The notes beneath the pieces are model-generated. The model worked only from the letters and a program-made list of their open reading frames with translations. It did not search any database and was not told the origin of the DNA. DNA of 64,000 nucleotides from the NCBI RefSeq assembly GCF_036568125.1, contig NZ_DATCTF010000016.1:1-64000 (forward strand). The letters are read 5' to 3'. Every line of letters starts with the position of its first letter. The stretch's first letter is position 1. Shown here piece by piece: positions 55,651 to 64,000 of the stretch. The position numbers and the translations under genes are program-made. Origin of the DNA: Magnetovibrio sp. (GTDB taxonomy: Bacteria; Pseudomonadota; Alphaproteobacteria; Rhodospirillales; Magnetovibrionaceae).

Positions 55651-55668
55651 TTGTACCATTCAGTACAA
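55651..55668. promoter_or_regulatory. Probable TetR operator upstream of hpp-tetR
   Basis: TTGTAC-CATTCA-GTACAA is a perfect inverted repeat with 6-bp arms and a 6-nt centre, 20 nt upstream of the hpp start codon and in the divergent region to the cytochrome gene. Its GTAC-containing arms resemble sites of several TetR regulators. The binding protein is most simply the TetR member coded downstream. Confidence 0.65.
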
Positions 55669-55778
55669 TGATGACTGTAACAGGGCGCGTCAATAGATTT
55701 CATCCGGTGTACGCGGATGATTGCGCCATCCACTTGATATGTTTATGATTCTGAAGGACGAAAGATGGGGGACAAATA

Positions 55779-56924
55779 ATGAAATCACCGTGGAAATGGC
55801 TGTGTGAAAACACCACCAAGCCTGTATTCGCTGCTGTGATTTTTCTCATCGGCGTCGTCGTGTGGGGCGGCTTCAACACGGCCATGGAAGCCACCAACAC
55901 CTTGGAGTTCTGTGTGTCGTGTCATGAAATGAAGGACAACGTCTACGCCGAATACGTCCAGACCACCCACTATTCCAACCGCAGCGGCGTGCGCGCCATC
56001 TGTTCCGATTGCCACGTCCCTAAGGAATGGGGTCATAAAGTCATTCGCAAGATCAGAGCCACCAACGAGCTTTTTCATTGGATGATAGGTTCCATCGACA
56101 GCAAGGAAAAGTTCGAAGCCAAGCGTTTGGAGCTGGCGCAAACCGTGTGGAAGGAAATGAAGGCCAACGGTTCGCACGAATGCAAGAACTGCCACTCGTT
56201 CGACGCCATGCACTGGCAAAAGCAGAACCTGCGCGCCATGGTGACGATGCAAACCGCACAACTACAAGACATCACCTGCATCGAATGCCACAAAGGCATC
56301 GCCCACAAGCTGCCCGATTTTTACGCCCACTACGCCACCTGGACCGAACAGTTCAACACCCAGGTTGCCGCCGATCCGTTGAGCACCGACACGGTGACGA
56401 CCACTGCGTTCAAGCGCTTGTATTCCGCGCCCGATGCGCAATCGGCCAAGATGCTCGACGTCATGCCGCTGACCGATTTCAAGGTGATTGGCCGCGATGG
56501 CGAATGGCTGCATCTCAGCCTCACCGCGTGGGATCTCAACGCCAGCGCGGAAATTTTCAAAAAGGAAGGCCGCGAATTGGAAATCGGTCTGCTGTCGGAC
56601 ACCGCGCTGCAAGCCGCACAGTACGACGCCACCTATACCGATTCTGAGACCGGCGAGGTGTGGCGCAAGCTCACCGTCGAAGGCTGGACCACCCGCGAGC
56701 ATTTGTCGTCGGACCGCAAACGGGTCACCGGCTTTGTCGAAAAACTATGGCGCACCGAATGCAACACCTGCCACAACTTGCCTCAGCCAGAGCGCTACGC
56801 GGCACACGACTGGTTGAAGCCGATCACCGCCATGCGCGAAAAATCGAAGCTGCCCAATTTGCAGATGACCATGATCTTGAAATATTTGCAGTACGGCGCG
56901 AAGGATATGATCGAAGCGAATTAA
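55779..56924 (+). CDS. Pentahaem c-type cytochrome, NapC/NirT-TorC family
   Basis: A 381-residue membrane-anchored periplasmic cytochrome. One TM helix (about 16-34) is followed by four NapC-like haem sites, CXXCH at 45-49, 75-79, 135-139 and 167-171, and a fifth at 328-332 in the C-terminal part. Four plus one haems is the layout of TorC/TorY, the quinol dehydrogenases feeding periplasmic TMAO reductases. The segment between the fourth and fifth haem is SH3-like. No TorA or other terminal reductase is adjacent. It overlaps tail to tail by 4 nt with the TlpA-type gene. Confidence 0.9.
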   Translation: MKSPWKWLCENTTKPVFAAVIFLIGVVVWGGFNTAMEATNTLEFCVSCHEMKDNVYAEYVQTTHYSNRSGVRAICSDCHVPKEWGHKVIRKIRATNELFHWMIGSIDSKEKFEAKRLELAQTVWKEMKANGSHECKNCHSFDAMHWQKQNLRAMVTMQTAQLQDITCIECHKGIAHKLPDFYAHYATWTEQFNTQVAADPLSTDTVTTTAFKRLYSAPDAQSAKMLDVMPLTDFKVIGRDGEWLHLSLTAWDLNASAEIFKKEGRELEIGLLSDTALQAAQYDATYTDSETGEVWRKLTVEGWTTREHLSSDRKRVTGFVEKLWRTECNTCHNLPQPERYAAHDWLKPITAMREKSKLPNLQMTMILKYLQYGAKDMIEAN

Positions 56925-57520
56925 CCGTTTTCGTTCAGCAACGCTTCGATCAGCGCCTTGCCTTCATCGGAATGCCAATTGGTCATGCCCAACACGCCGC
57001 CGCGCATGCGCCCGTCACGGTCGATCAAGAACGTCGTCGGCAAAGTTTCCAGATCGAAAGCTCTGAGAAACAGCGAGCGCGGATCGTAGTACGTTTTCAG
57101 TGCATCAAGGTTGCGCGCCCGCAAGAACTCCGCCGCGTCTTCACGCCCCTGTTTACCGCTGGCCACAGGGACGACCGCAAAGTCACGCCCGGCGAAGTCC
57201 TTTTGCAGGGCGTTGAGGTCGGGCATTTCGCGAATGCACGGCGGGCACCAAGTCGCCCACAGGTTCAACAGCACCACCTTGCCCCGATAGGCTTCCAAGG
57301 TGGTCTCGGCCCCGGCCTCGTCCTTCATCACCACCGACGGCACCATCGGCGGATCGACCAAAAGGCTGAATCCGGCCAATCCGTCGGCGGCAGAGCGAAC
57401 GCTCTGTTGCGGTGCCTGCGCCTCGCCGGAAGTAGAGGGGGCCTTTTGATACAAAAAACCACCACCGATCGCGATCGAAAGAACAGCGGCGACAACAATC
57501 AAAGGCGTGCGGTATGACAT
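56921..57520 (-). CDS. TlpA-family thiol-disulfide oxidoreductase
   Basis: A 199-residue membrane-anchored periplasmic thioredoxin. An N-terminal TM segment (about 6-23) is followed by a linker and a thioredoxin fold with WATWCPPCIREMPDLNALQ (active site WCPPC) and the cis-Pro in LPTTFLIDRDGRM. Relatives reduce apocytochrome c or copper-site proteins; its convergent neighbour is a pentahaem cytochrome, so a role in haem attachment is plausible but not shown. Confidence 0.87.
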   Translation of the reverse strand: MSYRTPLIVVAAVLSIAIGGGFLYQKAPSTSGEAQAPQQSVRSAADGLAGFSLLVDPPMVPSVVMKDEAGAETTLEAYRGKVVLLNLWATWCPPCIREMPDLNALQKDFAGRDFAVVPVASGKQGREDAAEFLRARNLDALKTYYDPRSLFLRAFDLETLPTTFLIDRDGRMRGGVLGMTNWHSDEGKALIEALLNENG

Positions 57521-57567
57521 TCAGGCTAATCCTTGCGTGATTTCGCCCATCCTATCATCGACCCGCC

Positions 57568-59085
57568 TTACATCACCACGCCGATTTGCCACGGGCAGAA
57601 TTCCAACCCGCCGATGCCGTGCGCTTCGCTACGTGGCTTGTAGCCGGACGCCGTCTTCAAGATCACGTCGAAGATGTGCAATCCGGCTTGTTCGGTGCTC
57701 ATTTCACCATCCGCGATCAGGCCGCAGTTGATATCCATATCGTCGGACATGCGCTCGAACATCGGGGTGTTGGTGGCCAGCTTGATGCTCGGCACCGGCT
57801 TGCCGCCATAGACCGAACCACGCCCGGTGGTGAAGCACGTCACGTTGGCCCCACCCGCGACCATGCCGGTGATCGACGCGGGATCGTAGCCGGGGCTGTC
57901 CATGAACACGAAGCCTTTGGCTGTTACCGGTTCGGCATAGCGGTAGACGTCGACCAGCGCCGTAGTGCCGCCCTTGGCCGCCGCACCCAACGATTTTTCC
58001 AAGATGGTGGTCAGACCGCCCTTTTTGTTGCCCGGTGTCGGGTTGTTGTCCATCACGGCATTGTTGGCAGAGGTATGTTGCTTCCACCAGTCGATGCGCG
58101 CGATCAGTTTGTCGCCGACTTCGCGGCTGACGGCGCGGCGCGTCAACAGATGTTCGGCGCCATAAATTTCTGGCGTTTCAGCCAAAATCGCGGTGCCGCC
58201 GTGACGCACCAGGGTGTCGACCGCATACCCCAACGCCGGGTTGGCGGTGATGCCCGAATAGGCGTCCGATCCGCCGCATTCCAACGCCACGATCAACTCA
58301 GAAGCGGGACACGTCTGGCGCTGCCAGCCGTTGGCGGCCTTGACCATCTCGCGCACGTGTTCGATCCCTGCGGCCACTGTGGCGGTGGTACCACCGTTGT
58401 CTTGGATGACCAAGGTGCGCAGCTTATCGCCTTTGTCCAAGCCGTAACGTTTCAACATGTCGTCGATCTGCGCGACCTCGCAGCCCAGGCCGACGATCAG
58501 CACGCCCGCAAAATTCGGATGGCGGGCATGACCGACCAAGGTGCGTTCCAGATTGTTGTGGGTGTCGCCGTCCAACGGGATGCAACAACCGGTCTGGTGC
58601 GGCAACGCCACCACGCCGTCGACGTTGGGATAGTCGATCATCACGTCGGCGCTGAACGCCTGGGCGATCATTTGCGCGACCGAGTTGGAACAGTTCACGC
58701 TGGCCAACACGCCGACGTAGTTGCGGGTGCCGACGCGGCCGTCTTCGCGTACGTAACCTTGAAAGGTCGCACGCTCGGCTTCGGGGACATAGGCGGTTTG
58801 TTCCGCACCCTCGCCGAAAGCGTAATCGCGGGCAAATTCGCCGAATTCCAGGTTGTGGCTGTGCACGTGATCACCGGGGGCTATATCGGCGGTGGCGAAG
58901 CCGATGATCTGGTCGTACTTGCGCACCGCATCGCCTTTGGCGATCGCGGCGGTAGCGACCTTGTGCCCGCGCGGGATGTCGGCGGTGACAGCAATGCCCT
59001 CCCCGTCGACAGAAACCCCGGCAGACAGATCGGCCGAGGCCACCACGACGTTGTCGGCTGCGTTTAAACGAATGACGTTCGACAT
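57568..59085 (-). CDS. UxaA-family (altronate dehydratase-like) hydrolyase
   Basis: A 505-residue protein in which the small SAF domain (about residues 8-95, HKVATAAIAKGDAVRKYDQIIG) and the large catalytic domain are fused, as in altronate/galactarate dehydratases. Catalytic-domain features are YVREDGRVGTRNYVGVLA, HQTGCCIPLDGDTHNNLERT, ALECGGSDAYSGITANPALG and CFTTGRGSVYGGKP. Iron-dependent dehydration of a sugar acid is the family reaction; related two-subunit enzymes cleave sulfolactate. Its place downstream of glcF (11 nt gap) is unusual and hints at a substrate that yields glycolate or glyoxylate units. Confidence 0.82.
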   Translation of the reverse strand: MSNVIRLNAADNVVVASADLSAGVSVDGEGIAVTADIPRGHKVATAAIAKGDAVRKYDQIIGFATADIAPGDHVHSHNLEFGEFARDYAFGEGAEQTAYVPEAERATFQGYVREDGRVGTRNYVGVLASVNCSNSVAQMIAQAFSADVMIDYPNVDGVVALPHQTGCCIPLDGDTHNNLERTLVGHARHPNFAGVLIVGLGCEVAQIDDMLKRYGLDKGDKLRTLVIQDNGGTTATVAAGIEHVREMVKAANGWQRQTCPASELIVALECGGSDAYSGITANPALGYAVDTLVRHGGTAILAETPEIYGAEHLLTRRAVSREVGDKLIARIDWWKQHTSANNAVMDNNPTPGNKKGGLTTILEKSLGAAAKGGTTALVDVYRYAEPVTAKGFVFMDSPGYDPASITGMVAGGANVTCFTTGRGSVYGGKPVPSIKLATNTPMFERMSDDMDINCGLIADGEMSTEQAGLHIFDVILKTASGYKPRSEAHGIGGLEFCPWQIGVVM

Positions 59086-59096
59086 GATTTCAGTCC

Positions 59097-60359
59097 TCAG
59101 CTTTGTAAAGGAGACGGGCCGCCGGTGGCCCAATCGAGAAGTTCAACCGAATGCACCACGGGCGTGCCCGCATATTCGCCGATCTGGATCAAGCAACCGA
59201 TGTTGCCGGTGGCGATGACGTCGGCGTTGAGCACATCGAGGCTCGACGCCTTGCGCCCACCCAGTTCCGCCGCCATTTCGGGTTGCATGATGTTGTAGGT
59301 GCCCGCCGACCCACAGCACAAGTGCGCGTTCTTCGGCGTCGAGACCGTGAACCCGGCGGCTTTCAGCAGGTCTGCCGGTCCGTCGAGGTTTTTTTGCCCA
59401 TGCTGCAACGAACACGGCGCATGGTATGCGACGCGGGGCTTGTCGAAATCTTCAACACCGTTCAAGCCCAATTCGGCGATCACTTCGCTGACGTCGCGCG
59501 CAATGGCGGATATCTTCGCCGCCCGATCCGCCCACACCGGGTCGTCCTTGAGCATGAAGCCGTAATCCTTGACCGTCGAGCCGCAGCCCGACGCGGTGAT
59601 GGCGATCAGGTCTGGCTTGGCCTTTTCCCATGCTGCGATGTTGGCGCGGGCCTGGGCCAACGCGGCGTCTTCCTTGCCCATGTGATGGGTCAATGCACCG
59701 CAACAGCCGACGTTTGCGGCTTCGAACACTTCACAGCCCAAACGCGATAGCAGGCGCGCCGCGGCGCGGTTGATGCGCGGCGCCAATACTTGTTGAGCGC
59801 AGCCCGGCAACAATGCCACGCGCTTACGCACCTTGCCGTGTGCCGATAAGGGCAACACCGGATCGGCCTTGGGCAATTTGCCAGGGGCCATCGCGATCAT
59901 GCCTTTGAGACGCCCCGGCAACAATGCGCGAAATGGCTTGGCTAAGCGCGCGCCGATCAGCGACAGACGAAACAGGCCCGGACGCGGCAGCACCACCGAC
60001 AGCATCAAGCGCAACGCGCTATCGGCCAGCGGACGTTTGTACGTGTTTTCGATATGCACGCGGGCATGGTCGACCAAATGCATGTAGTCGACACCCGACG
60101 GACACGTGGTCATGCACGACAGGCAGCTCAAACACCGATCGACGTGCTTGACCGTGTTGGCATCGGCGGGCTTATCCGATTGCAACATTTCTCGGATCTG
60201 ATAAATGCGCCCGCGCGGACTGTCCAGCTCGTCGCCCAGCACCACATAGGTCGGGCACGTGGCGGTGCAAAAGCCGCAATGCACGCAGGTGCGCAAGATG
60301 TCGTTGGCGATCTTGATCGGCGCTTCGTGAAGCTGTTCGGGCGTGAAATGCGTTTCCAT
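59097..60359 (-). CDS. glcF: Glycolate oxidase iron-sulfur subunit
   Basis: A 420-residue protein with two N-terminal 4Fe-4S motifs, CVHCGFCTATCP and CLSCLSCMTTCP, and two CCG domains (for example HLCCGSAGTYNI and NVGCCGALTHHMG). It passes electrons from GlcD/GlcE to the quinone pool. It lies 10 nt downstream of glcE. The length is normal for GlcF. Confidence 0.95.
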   Translation of the reverse strand: METHFTPEQLHEAPIKIANDILRTCVHCGFCTATCPTYVVLGDELDSPRGRIYQIREMLQSDKPADANTVKHVDRCLSCLSCMTTCPSGVDYMHLVDHARVHIENTYKRPLADSALRLMLSVVLPRPGLFRLSLIGARLAKPFRALLPGRLKGMIAMAPGKLPKADPVLPLSAHGKVRKRVALLPGCAQQVLAPRINRAAARLLSRLGCEVFEAANVGCCGALTHHMGKEDAALAQARANIAAWEKAKPDLIAITASGCGSTVKDYGFMLKDDPVWADRAAKISAIARDVSEVIAELGLNGVEDFDKPRVAYHAPCSLQHGQKNLDGPADLLKAAGFTVSTPKNAHLCCGSAGTYNIMQPEMAAELGGRKASSLDVLNADVIATGNIGCLIQIGEYAGTPVVHSVELLDWATGGPSPLQS

Positions 60360-60369
60360 GGTCTCTATC

Positions 60370-61551
60370 TCACATCCGTCCGGGGTTGAGAATGTTGTGC
60401 GGATCGAACCCGGCGCGCACCCGCTTCATCAGTTGCGCAACGCCGTCCGCTTGCGGCTGGAACACCGGCACACGCGCACGCACGTCTTCGCTTGCGCGCA
60501 TCAAAGTGGCGTGCCCTCCGTTGATCAAGGCACCACGCACCTGATCGGCATTGGCCGTGTCGGTGGCGTCGATCGCCAACCAGAGCAAACCGCCCGCCCA
60601 ATCGAAAAAGTGCTCGCCTGGCAGCTGCGCCACGATGGCCGGGCCATCCGTGGGAGCGACAGACAAACGCCAAAGCTGGCGGTCGTCGGCAAAGAACGAC
60701 ACATCGCGGATTTCCGACCACAAGCTCGCGGTGTTGGCGGTGTGCAATTCTTCAATTGCCCCATAAGGCGACAGCAGTTCGCGTAGCGCCTTGCAGCGCA
60801 CCTCGACCGAAGGCCCCGGGCCTTCGACGCGCACCGCCGTCACGGATGCACCCGCACCACTGACGTACGAAACGCCGGAGCGCGCGGCAACGCTTTGCGG
60901 CAAATGCGCCACGCCGGAAACCTCATAAGGACTGTTTTGCGCGGCGCGCATGGCCTGGCCCGGATCGGTCGCGCCGAACAGCAAAACGGTACGGGACTTT
61001 TCCGCTTTGGGCAGCACCTTGAATGACACGTCGGTCATCACCGCAAGCGTGCCCATCGAACCCGCCATCAACTTGGTGAGATCGAAGCCGGTGACATTCT
61101 TGACCACCCGGCCACCGGATTTGAACATTTCGCCACGCCCACTGACGGCATGAAAGCCGAGCATGTGATCGCGGGCCGAACCCACCAACGGACGACGCGG
61201 ACCGGTCACGGCGGATGCGAACACACCGCCGACGGTGCCGCCATCCGAACCGTAAAGGCCTTTCGGCGACCACGGCTCGAACGCCAGCATCTGGTTGGCA
61301 TCGTCCAAGGCGGCCTGAACCTCGGCGATGGGCGTGCCCGCACGCGCGGTCATCACCAATTCTTCGGGTTCATAGAGCGTGATGCCGCTCAGCCCCGACA
61401 GGTCCAGCACATTATCGGCGTTTTGCGCCCGGCCCAACCCGCGCTTGCTGCCGTGACCCCGGACCTCCAGCACCTTGACGTTGCCGGTCGCCGCCCAACG
61501 CAAAGCATCGAGAACGTGCTTATCGTTTTCAGGTTTGAAAATATCGCTCAT
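60370..61551 (-). CDS. glcE: Glycolate oxidase FAD-binding subunit GlcE
   Basis: A 393-residue FAD_binding_4-type protein of the VAO family, the smaller flavin-binding subunit of glycolate oxidase. FAD-contacting segments are PKGLYGSDGGTVGGVFASAVTGPRR in outline and GRGEMFKSGGRVVKNVTGFDLTKLMAGSMGTL read in parts (SGGRVVKNVTGFD, AGSMGTLAVM). The C-terminal ends with GFDPHNILNPGRM. It is 7 nt downstream of glcD. Confidence 0.93.
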   Translation of the reverse strand: MSDIFKPENDKHVLDALRWAATGNVKVLEVRGHGSKRGLGRAQNADNVLDLSGLSGITLYEPEELVMTARAGTPIAEVQAALDDANQMLAFEPWSPKGLYGSDGGTVGGVFASAVTGPRRPLVGSARDHMLGFHAVSGRGEMFKSGGRVVKNVTGFDLTKLMAGSMGTLAVMTDVSFKVLPKAEKSRTVLLFGATDPGQAMRAAQNSPYEVSGVAHLPQSVAARSGVSYVSGAGASVTAVRVEGPGPSVEVRCKALRELLSPYGAIEELHTANTASLWSEIRDVSFFADDRQLWRLSVAPTDGPAIVAQLPGEHFFDWAGGLLWLAIDATDTANADQVRGALINGGHATLMRASEDVRARVPVFQPQADGVAQLMKRVRAGFDPHNILNPGRM

Positions 61552-61558
61552 CTGGGCC

Positions 61559-63046
61559 TCAGAACCTGGGGATATCGGGGAACGGAAGGTTGCCGTCCTT
61601 AACGTGCATTTTGCCCAACTCGGCGCAGCGGTGCAGGGTCGGATAGACCTTTCCGGGATTGAGCAAGCCGCCCGCGTCGAAGGCGCATTTCAGACGCAAT
61701 TGCTGCTTCATGTCGTCTTCGGTGAACATCTCGCCCATCAGGTCGCGCTTTTCGACGCCGATGCCGTGCTCGCCCGACAGCACCCCGCCGACTTCGACGC
61801 ACAACTTCAAAATGTCGTGGCCGAACGATTCGGCTTTGTCCAAATCGCCCGCGATGTTGGCATCGAACAAAATCAAGGGGTGCAGGTTACCGTCGCCGGC
61901 ATGAAACACGTTGGCCACGCGCAAGCCGTACTTGGCCGACAGTTCGTTCATACGCGTCAGCACTTCCGGCAAACGATGGCGCGGGATGGTGCCGTCCATG
62001 GTCAGGTAATCGGGCGAGATGCGGCCAACGGACGGAAACGCCGACATGCGACCCTTCCAAAACTGCTGGCGCTCGGCCTCGTTGGCGCTGACGCGCAGGA
62101 ACGACGAGCCGACGCTTTCGGCAATTTCGCGCACCCGCTCGGTGAGGTACACGACCTCGGCCTCGGGTCCGTCCAGTTCCACCACCAGCAACGATTCGAC
62201 ATCCAGCGGATAGCCGGAATCGACGAATTTCTGCATCGCCCCGATGGCCATCTTATCCATCATTTCCATCGCGCCCGGAATGATGCCCGCGCCGATGATC
62301 TTGGCGACGCATGCGCCACCTGCTTCGACGCTGGGAAAGCCGACCAACAAAGCCTTGGCGGTGTCGGGTTGTTTGAGGATGCGCACCGTCACCTCGGTGA
62401 TGATGCCCAGCAGCCCTTCCGAGCCCGTCACCGCGCCCAAAAGATCCAGTCCGCCCGCGTCCATGTGCTTGCCGCCCAAACGGATCACTTCGCCGTCCAT
62501 CAACACCATCTCGACCCCCAACACGTTGTTGGTGGTGAGGCCGTATTTCAGACAATGCATGCCGCCCGCATTCTCGGCGATGTTGCCGCCGATGGTGCAG
62601 GCGATTTTCGACGACGGGTCGGGGGCGTAATAAAAACCCGCGTCTTCCACCGCATCGGTGATGGCGCGGTTGGTGACGCCCGGCTGGACCACCACGCAGC
62701 GGTTTTCATAATCGATGTCGAGAATGGTCTTGAATTTGCCCAACCCCACCGTCACCGCATCGGCCAACGGCAACGCGCCGCCGGAAAGTCCGGTGCCCGC
62801 ACCGCGTGGGACGATTTTGACGCCCAGTTCGTGGCAGGTTTTCAAAATCTGCGCGACCTGTTCGGTGGTTTCGGGCAGCACCACCACCATGGGCAATTGC
62901 TTGTAGGCCATCAAGCCGTCGCATTCGAAAGTGCGCAATTCGTTTTCGTCGACGATCACACCTTCGCCCGGCACGATGGCGCGCAGGCGCTGGATGATCT
63001 CGGCGCGTTTGGCGATGGTGCCGGCGTCGGGTATTGGCATTTTCAT
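61559..63046 (-). CDS. glcD: Glycolate oxidase catalytic subunit GlcD
   Basis: A 495-residue FAD enzyme oxidising glycolate (and often D-lactate) to glyoxylate. FAD binding region PRGAGTGLSGGALPLADAV, later GGNIAENAGGMHCLKYG, and C-terminal EVGGVLSGEHGIGVEKRDLM with the metal and substrate residues. It overlaps the upstream small membrane gene by 4 nt, and glcD-E-F follow closely, so the operon is intact. Confidence 0.95.
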   Translation of the reverse strand: MKMPIPDAGTIAKRAEIIQRLRAIVPGEGVIVDENELRTFECDGLMAYKQLPMVVVLPETTEQVAQILKTCHELGVKIVPRGAGTGLSGGALPLADAVTVGLGKFKTILDIDYENRCVVVQPGVTNRAITDAVEDAGFYYAPDPSSKIACTIGGNIAENAGGMHCLKYGLTTNNVLGVEMVLMDGEVIRLGGKHMDAGGLDLLGAVTGSEGLLGIITEVTVRILKQPDTAKALLVGFPSVEAGGACVAKIIGAGIIPGAMEMMDKMAIGAMQKFVDSGYPLDVESLLVVELDGPEAEVVYLTERVREIAESVGSSFLRVSANEAERQQFWKGRMSAFPSVGRISPDYLTMDGTIPRHRLPEVLTRMNELSAKYGLRVANVFHAGDGNLHPLILFDANIAGDLDKAESFGHDILKLCVEVGGVLSGEHGIGVEKRDLMGEMFTEDDMKQQLRLKCAFDAGGLLNPGKVYPTLHRCAELGKMHVKDGNLPFPDIPRF

Positions 63047-63348
63047 TGCGCGGCCTCCTTGCTCTCTTGCAGCGCTTTGCGTTGCTCGGACAAGCTCTGG
63101 GTCTCAGACCAAAAATTTTTGACCGCGTCGGTCAAGCGCTGACCGTGTTCGGGGTTGGCCATGAAGGCAATCGCCAACCACACGAACGTGGTCGCCACCA
63201 CGGCGATCTTGAAGGTCTTGGCGACGCGCGGTTCAGCCATAAAGACTTTCAGGCGGGCGCGATTTTTGGCATAGGTTTCCATCACCCACACGATCATCAC
63301 GAACGGCGTGCGCAGATAGTTCTTCAACCCTTCGGGCAAGCCCGTCAT
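63043..63348 (-). CDS. Small single-TM protein of the glycolate operon
   Basis: A 101-residue protein without a family I recognise. A basic N-terminal half (FVMIVWVMETYAKNRARLK) is followed by a hydrophobic segment (about residues 47-63) and a charged helix at the C terminus (SETQSLSEQRKALQESK). The 4-nt overlaps with both the aminotransferase stop and the glcD start show that it is a real part of the operon. It could anchor the glycolate oxidase to the membrane; this is inference only. Confidence 0.7.
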   Translation of the reverse strand: MTGLPEGLKNYLRTPFVMIVWVMETYAKNRARLKVFMAEPRVAKTFKIAVVATTFVWLAIAFMANPEHGQRLTDAVKNFWSETQSLSEQRKALQESKEAAQ

Positions 63349-64000
63349 GCTTTGGTCTCCACCAAATGGTCCAGTGCGGCATTGACGCCGCCCGCCGTGT
63401 GCGGCACGCCCGACAATTTCAAGCCCATCTCGACCCCGCTTAAGGTGCCCGCCAGCATCAGATCGTTAAAATCGCCCAGGTGACCGATGCGAAACACTTG
63501 ACCCTGCACCCGGCCTAAGCCGTTGCCCAACGACATATTGAAATTGTCCAACACCACGCGGCGAAAGGCGTCGGCGTCGTGACCGTCGGGCAAGCGCACG
63601 GCGGTCAGCGACGCGCTGTACTCATCGGCGTTTTGGCACTGTAGCTCCAGCCCCCATGCGCTCACCGCGCGGCGCACGGCTTCCGCGTGGCGGTTGTGGC
63701 GGGCGAACACGTTGGTTAAGCCTTCCTCCATCAACATGGTGATGGCTTCGCGCAATCCGTACAAAAGATTGGTGGCGGGGGTATATGGGAACAGGCCGTT
63801 TTCGTTGGCTTTGAGCATCGGCCCCCATGCCCAATAGGATTTGGGCAACGTTGAGAACTGCGCTGCGTAAAGCGCCTTGGCGCTGACCGCGTTGAAGCTT
63901 AGCCCCGGCGGCAGCATCAGGCCCTTTTGCGATCCCGCGACGGTGACGTCCACGCCCCATTCATCGTGGCGGTAATCGATCGAGCCCAACGACGAAATGG
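63345..64000 (-). CDS. Serine-glyoxylate-type class V aminotransferase, C-terminal part
   Basis: About 218 residues of a fold-type I PLP enzyme are visible; the N-terminal half is beyond the window. The PLP lysine is in VAGSQKGLMLPPGLSF. Context and similarity point to serine-glyoxylate or alanine-glyoxylate aminotransferase, which would turn glyoxylate from GlcDEF into glycine. It is the most upstream gene of the operon seen here, and its stop overlaps the next start by 4 nt. Confidence 0.88.
   Translation of the reverse strand, partial: ISSLGSIDYRHDEWGVDVTVAGSQKGLMLPPGLSFNAVSAKALYAAQFSTLPKSYWAWGPMLKANENGLFPYTPATNLLYGLREAITMLMEEGLTNVFARHNRHAEAVRRAVSAWGLELQCQNADEYSASLTAVRLPDGHDADAFRRVVLDNFNMSLGNGLGRVQGQVFRIGHLGDFNDLMLAGTLSGVEMGLKLSGVPHTAGGVNAALDHLVETKA

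Noticed and set aside
57568..59085. Sulfolactate sulfo-lyase (SuyAB) feeding sulfite to SoeABC
   Set aside because: The chemistry would be attractive, but SuyA and SuyB are known as separate subunits, and this fused protein reads like an altronate dehydratase in a glycolate operon far from the soe genes.
61475..63142. Long open frame of 555 codons opposite glcD
   Set aside because: Antisense to a certain gene, with biased composition and no family resemblance; GC-rich codon usage leaves this frame open by chance. The same holds for long frames opposite soeA, the FAH gene and the UxaA gene.

Overview
This is a gene-dense, GC-rich stretch of bacterial chromosome with no transposase, integrase, CRISPR array or rRNA. 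Protein similarity as I recognise it, the bioBFDA order, GlcDEF, TRAP transporters, a SoeABC-type molybdoenzyme, MHYT and GGDEF-EAL signalling proteins and mostly 4-bp start/stop overlaps all suggest an alphaproteobacterium, most likely a (marine) member of the Rhodospirillales. This assignment is an inference from gene content; no 16S rRNA is present.

Layout. 1-3074: the 5' end of tuf with tRNA-Gly and tRNA-Tyr upstream on the minus strand, then rlmB, a membrane methyltransferase, a HAD dehalogenase and tRNA-Thr. 3075-4283: an AT-rich islet behind tRNA-Thr with one two-TM ORFan. 4284-12277: a small PilZ-like protein, a MHYT/PAS/GAF hybrid histidine kinase, a lipoprotein, RecQ and small envelope proteins. 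12374-16891: a secreted DUF6134-like protein and a tightly coupled four-gene cassette (LuxI/GNAT-like 'thermostable hemolysin', acyl-adenylating ligase, haem-oxygenase-like di-iron oxidase, SDR) that looks like an uncharacterised small-molecule pathway. 17330-21947: soeABC-like sulfite:quinone oxidoreductase. 22022-32792: a regulated carbohydrate-acid uptake and catabolism block (orphan TAXI binding protein, RpiR regulator, FAH-family hydrolase, FadR/GntR regulator, SDR, complete DctPQM TRAP transporter) interrupted by an archaeal/eukaryal-type prolyl-tRNA synthetase.

32800-41844: a glutaredoxin-like protein, an RsmB/NOP-type methyltransferase, RsmI, a secreted nuclease, a nucleotide-sugar dehydrogenase coupled to an acyl-CoA ligase, and a large GGDEF-EAL sensor. 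42401-49860: cold shock protein, a Na,K-ATPase-like P2C pump with a UspA protein, a SulP anion transporter and a Na/Pi cotransporter. 50049-54614: bioB-F-D-A followed, with a 50-nt overlap, by a ferritin-like di-iron protein. 54580-57520: TetR regulator with HPP membrane protein and a clear operator, a pentahaem TorC-type cytochrome and a TlpA thioredoxin. 57568-64000: a glyoxylate operon (serine-glyoxylate-type aminotransferase, small membrane protein, glcD, glcE, glcF, UxaA-family dehydratase).

The most unusual items are the two gene contexts in which a di-iron enzyme with intact metal ligands is translationally coupled to acyl or biotin metabolism: the cassette at 13110-16682 and the gene at 53922-54614. 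Candidate operators were read by eye at 26474-26489, 26535-26546, 29259-29289, 55651-55668 and 3217-3229.
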